This document shows positions 9,015 to 17,751 of a stretch of 64,000 bases of DNA, piece by piece (position 1 is the first letter of the stretch; each line of letters starts with the position of its first letter). The translations under genes and the position numbers were made by a program. The notes below the pieces were generated by a model. It was not told the origin of the DNA, did not search any database, and worked only from the letters and a program-made list of their open reading frames with translations. Source of the DNA: an uncultured Porphyromonadaceae bacterium (GTDB taxonomy: Bacteria; Bacteroidota; Bacteroidia; Bacteroidales; Muribaculaceae). Location of the stretch: contig CAMWNB010000003.1 in assembly GCA_947175495.1 (NCBI GenBank), positions 1-64,000 on the forward strand, given 5' to 3'.

Positions 9015-10352
9015 ATGGAATTGTTAACTCACACATTACGGCGCACGTTGCGCATGAGACTGTCTCTGCGTCGCGATGCGCCTTTGGTGGTAGCTGTCAG
9101 CGGCGGAGCCGATTCGGTGGCTTTACTCGCCGCGCTCGCCGACGAGGGTTATCCTTGTGTGGCCGCGCACTGCAATTTTCACTTGCGCGGCGATGAGAGC
9201 GTGCGCGATATGCGCTTTGTGGAGTCGCTGACTGAAAAGCTTGGCATCGATTTGTATGTCAAGGATTTCAACGTCCCGGCTGCGATGGCCGAAACAGGAG
9301 AGAGTGTGGAGATGGCATGCCGCCGTCTGCGCTACGACTGGTTCGACGAACTGCTCAACACGCTTGGCGGCGCTGATGTGGCTGTTGGACACCACCGCGA
9401 GGACAACGTTGAAACGTTTTTCCTGAATCTCGCGCGAGGTACCGGTATTGCCGGACTAACCGGCATGAGTTATCGCCGAGGTAGCGTTGTTCGGCCGTTG
9501 CTCGACTGCACTCGTGCGCAGATTGAGGCATATCTGGCCGGGCGCGGTCTCGATTATGTTACCGACAGCACCAATGCCGAGAACGATTACATGCGCAACC
9601 GTCTGCGCAACCGTCTTCTGCCGTATTTCGACGATCTCATGCCAGGTGCGCTTGAGGGTGTGGAACGCACAATGGCTATGCTGACCGAGGCGAAATCCAT
9701 ATATGACAAAGCAGTGGAGCTCGCGGCCGAACGCTATGGATCAGTAGACAGCGGAAGCATTGATGTGGGCCGTATGGCCGAAAGTGACGCCAATGCAGCC
9801 ACACTTTTGTTCGAATTGCTACGTCCGGCAGGATTTACCAGGACGCAAAGCGATAATGTGCTGGCCGATCCTATGCGCTCCGGTGTGGCGTTTGAAGCTC
9901 CCGCTGGTTGCTCCCGAGCCGAACTTAGCCGGGGAGTACTGACAATTGTGCGTGGCATCGATGGTGTCGACGACAGGGAGTATGAAATAACGCTCGATGA
10001 GGACATTGCGGAGCCGTTGCACATTGCTGTGACAAAGCACGAAAGCGCTGCTGCATTCGTGCCCGAAAAATCGCAGCGGGTGCTGTGCCTTGATGAATCT
10101 GTTCTTGATGGAAGTCCGCGTTTATGTCTGCGGCATTGGCGCCGCGGCGACCGCATACGTCCGTTTGGAATGAGCGGTTCGCGGCTCGTGAGTGACTTGT
10201 TCTCGGATGCGAAGATGACGGCTGCGCAGAAGCGTGACACATGGTTGCTTACGCGCGACGACCGCATCCTGTGGGTGCTCGGCGTGCGCACCTCCGCGCA
10301 TTTTCCCGTGGGAAAACGCACGAAGGGCTACATCGAGCTTCGTATCAAATAG
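9015..10352 (+). CDS. tilS: tRNA(Ile)-lysidine synthetase
   Basis: PP-loop VVAVSGGADSVALLAAL, GHHREDNVETFFLNL, VRPLL. Confidence 0.93.
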   Translation: MELLTHTLRRTLRMRLSLRRDAPLVVAVSGGADSVALLAALADEGYPCVAAHCNFHLRGDESVRDMRFVESLTEKLGIDLYVKDFNVPAAMAETGESVEMACRRLRYDWFDELLNTLGGADVAVGHHREDNVETFFLNLARGTGIAGLTGMSYRRGSVVRPLLDCTRAQIEAYLAGRGLDYVTDSTNAENDYMRNRLRNRLLPYFDDLMPGALEGVERTMAMLTEAKSIYDKAVELAAERYGSVDSGSIDVGRMAESDANAATLLFELLRPAGFTRTQSDNVLADPMRSGVAFEAPAGCSRAELSRGVLTIVRGIDGVDDREYEITLDEDIAEPLHIAVTKHESAAAFVPEKSQRVLCLDESVLDGSPRLCLRHWRRGDRIRPFGMSGSRLVSDLFSDAKMTAAQKRDTWLLTRDDRILWVLGVRTSAHFPVGKRTKGYIELRIK

Positions 10353-11679
10353 ATGCGTTGCGTGCTGCCGCAGGCAGTAGTTCCGAGAGAGTAGGGTGTG
10401 CGTGCACTATGTCGGTGGCGAGTTCGTCGATGGTGACCATGCCGTGCATGAGTGCGACTGCCTCGGCCACGAGGTCGGAGGCATGAGCACCAAGTACATG
10501 CGCGCCAAGCAGCATGCGCGTCTGCGGATTGTACACGAGCTTCACAAGACCGGTAGATGCAATACCTGCGGCCTGAGCCTTGCCGTTGGCAGCGTAGTTG
10601 CATCTCGCTGTGGCGCATTCTATTCCGATGCGTTCGCAATCGGCCACAGTAAGACCTGCCATTGCTGCCTCTGGAGTGCAGAATACTGCCGATGGGATGA
10701 TGTTAAGGTCCACGTCGGAATCTTCACATAGCGCAAGGCGAGCTTGTGCAGACGCTGCGTGCGCAAGCATGCAGAGACCGGTGACATCGCCGGCTGCATA
10801 GAATCCCGGTCGGGTGGTGCACATGCGTTCGTCCACTTCTATAAAGCCGCGATTGTTCAGTTCGATGCCGGCTTCGTGCAAACCGTCAGGTAGCACGGGA
10901 CTACGGCCTGTGGCCATAAGCACCATGTCGGCCTCGACTGAGGCTTCGCCGCGGCGAGTCTCGTAGGTCACGGTACGGTCCGAAGCAATGGACTTTACAT
11001 TGGCACCAGTTACAAACTTTATCCCTCTGGACTGCAGAGATATGCGCAAGCGTTTGGCTATATCGCCGTCGAACTGCGGCAGAATCTCCTTGCAGTATTC
11101 CAACACGGTGACATCCGTGCCCAATGCGGCATAAATACTTGCGAACTCGACGCCTATGACACCGCCGCCAATGATTGTGATGCGACTGGGCAACGGAAGG
11201 TCCTCTTGCAGCAACTCATCGCTGGTGGCAGCGTATTCGGCACCGGGAATCGGTAAGCGAGCCGGGGCAGAGCCGGTAGCAATGAGCACTTTGTCAGCCG
11301 ATAGCTGCACGGAGCCTATCTGAACGCTTCCGTCAGCGTTGATGCTGGCAGTTCCATTGATTACATGTACTTTGGAGAGCATCTGCTGTACTCCGTTGCG
11401 CATGCCGTCTACGACTTCGTGCATGCGTGCGCGCGCTCTTTCATAGTTGACGCTGACGCCGTTCACGTCAATGCCTAACGCTGATGATGTGCGTGCATTC
11501 AGCGCCGCGTCTGCCGTGGCACACAGGCATTTGGTGGGTATGCAGCCGCGGTTGAGACATGTACCTCCGAGGCGGTCGCGCTCTATGAGCGTGACTTTCA
11601 TGCCTTTGTCGGCGAGTTTGGCGGCAATTTCATAGCCGCCCGGGCCGCCGCCTATTATTATGATGTCAGATCTTTCCAT
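10345..11679 (-). CDS. lpdA: Dihydrolipoyl dehydrogenase
   Basis: GGGPGGYEIAAKLADKG, GGTCLNRGCIPTKCL, HAHPTLSELL. Confidence 0.95.
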   Translation of the reverse strand: MERSDIIIIGGGPGGYEIAAKLADKGMKVTLIERDRLGGTCLNRGCIPTKCLCATADAALNARTSSALGIDVNGVSVNYERARARMHEVVDGMRNGVQQMLSKVHVINGTASINADGSVQIGSVQLSADKVLIATGSAPARLPIPGAEYAATSDELLQEDLPLPSRITIIGGGVIGVEFASIYAALGTDVTVLEYCKEILPQFDGDIAKRLRISLQSRGIKFVTGANVKSIASDRTVTYETRRGEASVEADMVLMATGRSPVLPDGLHEAGIELNNRGFIEVDERMCTTRPGFYAAGDVTGLCMLAHAASAQARLALCEDSDVDLNIIPSAVFCTPEAAMAGLTVADCERIGIECATARCNYAANGKAQAAGIASTGLVKLVYNPQTRMLLGAHVLGAHASDLVAEAVALMHGMVTIDELATDIVHAHPTLSELLPAAARNASI

Positions 11680-13130
11680 GTCAGTCGGGGGTGCATGGCA
11701 GCCTCTGTTTCATCCGGTTTCGCCATGGGTGTGTGATGAGGAGCCTGCTTGAGTTCGTCGGGATTGTTTTTTGCTTCTTCTGCTATTTGCCTCATGGCAA
11801 GAATGAAAGCGTCGAGTGTGTCGCGACTTTCAGTCTCGGTGGGTTCTATCATCAGCGACTCATGGAAGAGCAAGGGGAAGTAAATGGTCGGAGCATGGAA
11901 CCCTTTGTCAAGCAGTCGTTTGGCGATGTTGAGAGTGGTCACGCCGGAACTCTTGTCCTTGAGGCCGTCAAAAACAAACTCATGCTTGCATGGTCCGGGA
12001 ATGGGCAATTCATATAGGTCACACAAAGAGTGCATTATATAATTCGCTGACAACGTGGCGAGTGGGCCGACATTGACAATGTTTTCTTTGCCCAGGCTGA
12101 GGATGTAGGCGAGTGCTCTGCGGAGCACCGTGTAATTGCCGAGCCATGACGAGATGCGTCCCAATGAACTGTTGGATTGTTCTGATACAGTATAATACCC
12201 ATTGTTGTCGCGGACCACTCTTGGTGTCGGCAAATATGATTCAAGTCCATGCCTTACGCCGACCGGTCCTGCTCCCGGACCACCGCCTCCGTGGGGGGTG
12301 GAGAAAGTTTTATGCAGATTGATGTGCATGACATCGAAACCCATGTCGCCGGGTCGCGCGATTCCGAGCATCGGGTTGAGATTGGCACCGTCGTAGTAAA
12401 GCAGCGCTCCGGCAGCGTGTACGGTCTCGGCGATTTCCGGGATGTTGCGCTCGAACATACCGGTGGTGTTAGGGTTGGTGAGCATGACAGCTGCCACAGT
12501 CTCGTCGAGTTTATCTTTGAGGTCGTCGAGGTCGACCGTGCCATCGGGACGACTGTGAACTTCCACTACCTCAAGACCGGCGACTGCCGCACTTGCGGGA
12601 TTGGTGCCGTGGGCGGAGTCGGGTACGATCACTTTTGTGCGCGCCGAATCGCCGCGGTCGGCGTGATACGCACGAATCACCATGAGGCCGGTGAGTTCGC
12701 CGTGGGCGCCCGCATAAGGGTTTAGAGTGAATTCGGCCATTCCTCCGATTTCGGAGAGCAAGCGCTGGAGTTGCCAGTAGGCGGCCAGAGCACCCTGCGC
12801 AGTGAAAAAGGGCTGTGCGGGGTGTAGGTTTGCCACGGCAGAAGTAGATGCAAGGGCCTCGTTAATTTTGGGATTATACTTCATGGTGCACGATCCCAAG
12901 GGGTAGAAGCCGGTGTCTACCCCAAAATTGTTAGTGCTCATGTTGGTGTAATGGCGCACTACGGTGGGCTCGTCGACTTCCGGCAGTTCCGGAGAGGCCT
13001 CTCGACGCGTTGCCGCGGGGATTGCAGCTTCAATGGAACCGGCGGCATCGTCGCGGCGTGGCAGTGTGAAGCCTCGACGACCTTTGCGTGAATACTCAAA
13101 TATGAGATGGTTGTAAAGGGTTCTATTCAT
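11658..13130 (-). CDS. gcvPB: Glycine dehydrogenase (decarboxylating) subunit 2
   Basis: MHINLHKTFSTPHGGGGPGAGPVGV PLP-lysine motif. Confidence 0.95.
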   Translation of the reverse strand: MNRTLYNHLIFEYSRKGRRGFTLPRRDDAAGSIEAAIPAATRREASPELPEVDEPTVVRHYTNMSTNNFGVDTGFYPLGSCTMKYNPKINEALASTSAVANLHPAQPFFTAQGALAAYWQLQRLLSEIGGMAEFTLNPYAGAHGELTGLMVIRAYHADRGDSARTKVIVPDSAHGTNPASAAVAGLEVVEVHSRPDGTVDLDDLKDKLDETVAAVMLTNPNTTGMFERNIPEIAETVHAAGALLYYDGANLNPMLGIARPGDMGFDVMHINLHKTFSTPHGGGGPGAGPVGVRHGLESYLPTPRVVRDNNGYYTVSEQSNSSLGRISSWLGNYTVLRRALAYILSLGKENIVNVGPLATLSANYIMHSLCDLYELPIPGPCKHEFVFDGLKDKSSGVTTLNIAKRLLDKGFHAPTIYFPLLFHESLMIEPTETESRDTLDAFILAMRQIAEEAKNNPDELKQAPHHTPMAKPDETEAAMHPRLTWKDLTS

Positions 13131-14472
13131 GAAGCGGAAGGTCGTTAATCAGTTCAACATATCGGTCAATGTCGGCGCGGTTCTGCATTTCCGTACATGC
13201 AACAAGGAGCATATCGGGAGCCACTTCGATGCCGGCCAGTATGCCTTGTGCGGCGGCCGCTTCGATTATCTGGCGTGCGGTGAGGCCGTCGGCAACCCGC
13301 AGGAGCACTTCATTGAGGTAGGGACGGTCGGGGTAGACCGGTGTCAGGCGACCTCCCGGAGCAAGGGCGTTGACAAGAGCATGTATGCCCGCACAGCCGG
13401 CTTCATTGATCTCACGAAGTCCTTCGGGACCGAGCAAAGAAAGGTATGCGGCAGTGTGGAGGGCCATTATGCCCTGGTTGGAGCAGATGTTGCTTGTTGC
13501 TTTTTCGCGTCTGATGTGCTGCTCGCGTGCCTGGAGCGTTAGCACGAACACGCGCTGGCCGTCGCGGTCGGTAGTGGCGCCCACGATTCGCCCCGGCATT
13601 TTGCGCATGAGTGCGCGGGTTGTACACATGTAGCCCAGGTAAGGACCACCGTAGTTCATGGGCATGCCGAGAGACTGTGCGTCGCCCACGGCGATGTCAG
13701 CGCCCCAGTCGGCCGGCGTGCGGAGAACTGCGAGAGTGGAGGCCACGCAGTTCAATACCAGAAGAGCCTTCGCTGCATGCACATCTTCTGCCACTCCGGT
13801 GAAATCCTCAACAATGCCATAGTAGTTGGGTTGCGGGAGGATGACCCCGGCAACATCGCCGGCGCCAAGCATCTCGCGGAGTTGCTCAAGAGATGTCGCG
13901 CCATCGTGTTCGGGAATTGTCTCAAGTGTTATGCCGTGCCAACGGGCATAGGTGCCACACACCTGAGCCACTGCCGGCGACATTGTGGCAGAGATGAGCA
14001 CCCTACGCTTGCGGCGCGCCGCAGCTACGCACATGAGCATGGCTTCTGCTGTGGCCGTAGCGCCGTCGTAGAGCGATGCGTTGCTTACTTCAAGTCCGGT
14101 AAGGGCGCACATCATGGACTGATACTCGAATATGTATTGCAGTGTGCCTTGCGACACTTCGGGCTGATATGGGGTATAGGCTGTGAGAAATTCCGAGCGC
14201 GCAAGAATGCTCTCGACGGCAGCAGGGACGGCATGGTGATAGACACCACCTCCGGCAAAGCACTTGAGGGTGCGGTTCTCGGCATCGAGCCGGGCGAAGT
14301 AGTCCCGGAGCTCCGGCTCGCTCATCGCCTCCGGAATGTCGTATGGATGCTTAAGACGCAATTCGGGCGGCACATCGGCATACAGGGCCTCGATGTCGGC
14401 CACGCCGCAGCGCGCGAGCATAGCGTCCACATCGGCCTGCGTATGCGGAAAATATGGGTGGGGACGAAACAT
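13123..14472 (-). CDS. gcvPA: Glycine dehydrogenase (decarboxylating) subunit 1
   Basis: MFRPHPYFPHTQADVDAML..., AYTPYQPEVSQGTLQYIFEYQSMMCALTGLEVSNASLYDGATA. Confidence 0.95.
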   Translation of the reverse strand: MFRPHPYFPHTQADVDAMLARCGVADIEALYADVPPELRLKHPYDIPEAMSEPELRDYFARLDAENRTLKCFAGGGVYHHAVPAAVESILARSEFLTAYTPYQPEVSQGTLQYIFEYQSMMCALTGLEVSNASLYDGATATAEAMLMCVAAARRKRRVLISATMSPAVAQVCGTYARWHGITLETIPEHDGATSLEQLREMLGAGDVAGVILPQPNYYGIVEDFTGVAEDVHAAKALLVLNCVASTLAVLRTPADWGADIAVGDAQSLGMPMNYGGPYLGYMCTTRALMRKMPGRIVGATTDRDGQRVFVLTLQAREQHIRREKATSNICSNQGIMALHTAAYLSLLGPEGLREINEAGCAGIHALVNALAPGGRLTPVYPDRPYLNEVLLRVADGLTARQIIEAAAAQGILAGIEVAPDMLLVACTEMQNRADIDRYVELINDLPLHE

Positions 14473-14476
14473 GGTG

Positions 14477-14854
14477 TCAGTGTTTTTCGTTGGCGCAGTG
14501 TTCGGCGTAGGCCTCCGGAGTGAGAAGGTCGCCGAGTTCGGTGGGATCGGCAATGGTAACCTCGATAATCCAGTTGGCCATCGGGTTTTCGCTGACGAGG
14601 CGCGGGTTGTCAATGAGAGCTTCGTTCACGGCTACGACTATGCCGGTGACGGGCGAGTAGAGATCGCTGGCAGCTTTTACGCTTTCTATTGCGCCGAAAT
14701 CGTCGCCGGCGCACACTTCGTCGTCGGGTTCGGGCATGTCAACGTATACAACGTTGCCAAGTTGCTTGGCGGCAAATTCGCTGATGCCGATATAGCCTTT
14801 GTCGCCTTCTACGCGGATGTATTCGTGGGTGGGGAGATAATAGATGTTTTCCAT
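14477..14854 (-). CDS. gcvH: Glycine cleavage system H protein
   Basis: Lipoyl motif ESVKAASDLYSPVTG. Confidence 0.96.
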   Translation of the reverse strand: MENIYYLPTHEYIRVEGDKGYIGISEFAAKQLGNVVYVDMPEPDDEVCAGDDFGAIESVKAASDLYSPVTGIVVAVNEALIDNPRLVSENPMANWIIEVTIADPTELGDLLTPEAYAEHCANEKH

Positions 14855-14861
14855 GGTGTTC

Positions 14862-15947
14862 TTATTTTTTGTAGTTGGGGGTATAGAATCTTTTCTTTAT
14901 GACGCGGGCCGGAAAAGTTTTACGACGTACGCGCACCTGCAGCTCGGTTCCGAGGGCTGCGTGTGCCGATCCAACAAGCGCCATGGCAAGGCTGCGGCCG
15001 AGCGAAATAGAGCGATAGCCGGTGGTGACGGTGCCCACAACGTTGCCTTCCATGTCGAGCACCTCGTAGCCGTGGCGCGCGATAGCCGGACCTTCAATCT
15101 CAAGGCCGACGAGCTTGCGGGCCACTCCTTCGGTTTTCTGATGCACGATGGCGCTTTTGCCGATGAAGTCGTCCTTGTCGAGTTTTACAAACATGCCGAG
15201 GCCTGCCTCTACGGGACTAATGTCCTCATCCAGCTCATCGCCGTATAGAGGTAGTCCGGCCTCAAAACGCAGCGTGTCGCGACACCCGAGGCCACAGGGC
15301 TTGACACCCGCAGCTATGAGCTTGCACCACATGGCGTCGATGCGCGCCGGTGTGGCATATATCTCAAAGCCGTCCTCTCCGGTATATCCGGTTCGGCTAA
15401 CGATAGTGCCGTCAGCAAGGTGTTTGAACGTGTAGAACGACAGGTCGGTGACGTCTATTCCCAACACTGTCATGAGCACCATCTCGGCCTCCGGACCCTG
15501 CACGGCTATTTCGGCCCAATCGTCACTGACGTTGACGGCGCGCACATTGAAAGCCTGGGCGTGCGTGAGAATCCATTTCACATCCTTTTGGATGTTGGAC
15601 GCGTTGATAACGAGCAGAAATCTTTGCTCGTCAATGCGATAGACAAGTAAATCATCAATGGTGCCGCCATCGGGGTTTAGCATCATTCCGTACAGAATTT
15701 TGCCGTCGGCGAGAGTAGAAATGTCGTTGGTGAATATATAATTGACAAATCGGGCCGCTTCTGGGCCGGAAATGATGACTTCGCCCATATGTGATACATC
15801 GAACATGCCTGCGCGGTTGCGCACGGCCTCATGCTCGGCTACGATGCCCTCATATTCTATGGGCATGTCGAATCCGCCGAAAGGGCTCATCTTTGCCCCC
15901 GCCTCCAAGTGGCGCTGGTGCAGGGCGGTTTTCTTTAAGTTTTCCAT
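14862..15947 (-). CDS. gcvT: Glycine cleavage system T protein (aminomethyltransferase)
   Basis: [32 protein letters not shown]...DVSHMGE. Confidence 0.96.
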   Translation of the reverse strand: MENLKKTALHQRHLEAGAKMSPFGGFDMPIEYEGIVAEHEAVRNRAGMFDVSHMGEVIISGPEAARFVNYIFTNDISTLADGKILYGMMLNPDGGTIDDLLVYRIDEQRFLLVINASNIQKDVKWILTHAQAFNVRAVNVSDDWAEIAVQGPEAEMVLMTVLGIDVTDLSFYTFKHLADGTIVSRTGYTGEDGFEIYATPARIDAMWCKLIAAGVKPCGLGCRDTLRFEAGLPLYGDELDEDISPVEAGLGMFVKLDKDDFIGKSAIVHQKTEGVARKLVGLEIEGPAIARHGYEVLDMEGNVVGTVTTGYRSISLGRSLAMALVGSAHAALGTELQVRVRRKTFPARVIKKRFYTPNYKK

Positions 15948-15974
15948 CCGGTAGCAGATATTTATATGTAACTG

Positions 15975-16946
15975 TTATTCTAACGCCGAGTCGGCTATAA
16001 TTGTTGCCAGAGCTTCGTTGCCGATGCCGGCAATAAGTGAATCGTTGCCGAGGGCGTTGGTTATGAGTTTGATTTCGGGAGGAAGGCCGCGGAGAGTGGC
16101 AAGGGCTTTGTCGACGTCGTGCAGTGCAAAGAAGTCACCGAACAGTTCTACACTTGCAATGGTACCGTCCGTGTGGTTGAGGCGCGTGTCTGCCCCGATA
16201 TCGCCCACGCCTTCGATACGCCGGGCAAGCGCCGTGCATTTGCGGCTTTTGAACACTTCCTTGTAATACTCCTCTTCGATTTTGCGTATGCCGGCTGCTG
16301 CCTCGGAAGGCAGCGAGCACTCTGCATCGCAGATATGGTGTATCATGTGGTTGAGAAATGTTTGCAGCGATATGTCGGGGCGGAGCGAGCGCACTGTGGT
16401 GATACGCGATGGAACGCTGACCACCTTGTTGGACTCCAGCTTGGCACGTGACGGAGTAAGCGCACCGGCCATCAGGCGTGGGTCCGTGTCGTAGAGCATG
16501 GTTCCGTGCACTATACTGCGCCCTGCGCATTGCCAATAGGCATTTCCGGCTACTTTGCGCCCCCCGATGGTTATGTCGTTGCGTCCGGAGGCCTCGGCGT
16601 CAAGGCCGAGCAGGCGGAGAGCATTAACTACGCGTGATGTGTAGCTGTTGAACGCAGTCTGCACGGCGGAAGCCGGAGCGATATAGCTGAACATGATATT
16701 GTTAAAATCGGCAAATACTGCGCCGCCTCCACTTTTGCGTCGGTACATACGCACGCCTTCCCGCTCACAGAAGTCGATATCCACCTCTGCCGGCACATCC
16801 TGATTGCGTCCGCAAATGACGGTGGGCTCCACCTGCCAAGCGAAAAAGTACTCGTCGGGCGGCATGTTGCGTGCAATCCATTCCTCGGCTGCGAGGTAAT
16901 AAGGTAGCGCTTGCGGCTGCGTGTATGGCAATATCGTGTTCAGCAT
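15975..16946 (-). CDS. lplA: Lipoate-protein ligase A family
   Basis: RRKSGGGAVFADFNNIMFSYI, ESNKVVSVPSRITTVRSL. Confidence 0.88.
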   Translation of the reverse strand: MLNTILPYTQPQALPYYLAAEEWIARNMPPDEYFFAWQVEPTVICGRNQDVPAEVDIDFCEREGVRMYRRKSGGGAVFADFNNIMFSYIAPASAVQTAFNSYTSRVVNALRLLGLDAEASGRNDITIGGRKVAGNAYWQCAGRSIVHGTMLYDTDPRLMAGALTPSRAKLESNKVVSVPSRITTVRSLRPDISLQTFLNHMIHHICDAECSLPSEAAAGIRKIEEEYYKEVFKSRKCTALARRIEGVGDIGADTRLNHTDGTIASVELFGDFFALHDVDKALATLRGLPPEIKLITNALGNDSLIAGIGNEALATIIADSALE

Positions 16947-16965
16947 CTACAGGATTTTAGATGGC

Positions 16966-16973
16966 CAAATATA
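16966..16973 (-). promoter_or_regulatory. Putative -7 box (TATATTTG, minus) for the lplA-gcv operon
   Basis: CAAATATA on + strand, 20 bp upstream of the lplA start. Confidence 0.45.
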
Positions 16974-17173
16974 ATAATTATTTTACGCAAAAAGAAATTT
17001 AGGGAGAAAAAAACGATTGTTTTTTGAGATAATGAAAAAAAACTCAACAAAATAGCCGTCAATTCAAAAAAAAGTACGATATTTGCACTTGCAAAATGAC
17101 GGAGCAGTACTGTTGTTTCGTAATTTGCTTTAAATCAACGCTATTCAAAAACATTTCTCAAAAAATAACTGAA

Positions 17174-17446
17174 ATGACCAAAGCAGATCTCGTAAACGAA
17201 ATCTCCAAGACCACCGGCGTGGAAAAAGCCGCAGTACTTGAAACAATCGAAAAATTCATGGAAATTGTAAAGGACTCCCTGGCTAACGGCGAAAACGTTT
17301 ATCTCCGCGGATTCGGCAGCTTCATCGTCAAGACTCGCAGCGAAAAGACAGCCCGCAACATTTCCAAGAACACTACCATCGTAATCCCCGAACACAAGAT
17401 TCCCGCATTCAAGCCCGCCAAGGTCTTCATGCAGGACGTGAAATAA
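17174..17446 (+). CDS. HU family DNA-binding protein
   Basis: MTKADLVNEISKTTGVEKAAVLETIEKFMEIVKDSL...RGFGSFIVKTRSEKTARN. Confidence 0.95.
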   Translation: MTKADLVNEISKTTGVEKAAVLETIEKFMEIVKDSLANGENVYLRGFGSFIVKTRSEKTARNISKNTTIVIPEHKIPAFKPAKVFMQDVK

Positions 17447-17523
17447 ATAAAAAAGCTGTAGGCCTTCTGCCAGAGAGCAGCGGGCCGGCACATAATTATT
17501 AACCCTTATAAAGCGTAAGCATT

Positions 17524-17613
17524 ATGCCCAGCGGAAAGAAAAGAAAAGGCCACAAGATGGCCACACACAAGCGTAAAAAACGCCTGAGAAAGAACCGTCA
17601 CAAGAAGAAGTAA
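17524..17613 (+). CDS. 29-aa highly basic protein, AURKAIP1/COX24-like (bS22/mS38-type small ribosomal protein)
   Basis: Hand translation MPSGKKRKGHKMATHKRKKRLRKNRHKKK*; absent from the supplied ORF track because it is under 60 aa. Confidence 0.85.
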   Translation: MPSGKKRKGHKMATHKRKKRLRKNRHKKK

Positions 17614-17653
17614 TCGCGCGTGACAGTTCGACAATCCGACACCGTTCGGACAT

Positions 17654-17719
17654 AAAAGGACTAAACTCACGGCCGCGTAACGCCTGCCAGGGCATAGCGG
17701 CTGTGGGATTTGTCCTTTT
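17654..17719 (+). ncRNA. Long imperfect hairpin (22-nt arms) between the bS22-like ORF and the RNase E/G gene; terminator/attenuator or autoregulatory leader element
   Basis: AAAAGGACTAAACTCACGGCCG (17654-17675) pairs with CGGCTGTGGGATTTGTCCTTTT (17698-17719) with 2 mismatches and 2 wobbles; inner loop contains GCC/GGC. Confidence 0.6.
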
Positions 17720-17751
17720 GTCAGTTTAAGCACCCTCATTGATTAACCCGA

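Noticed and set aside
17041-17173. Exact TAnnTTTG promoter for the HU gene
   Set aside because: Only GATATTTGC and TAATTTGC near-matches present; not annotated as a feature.
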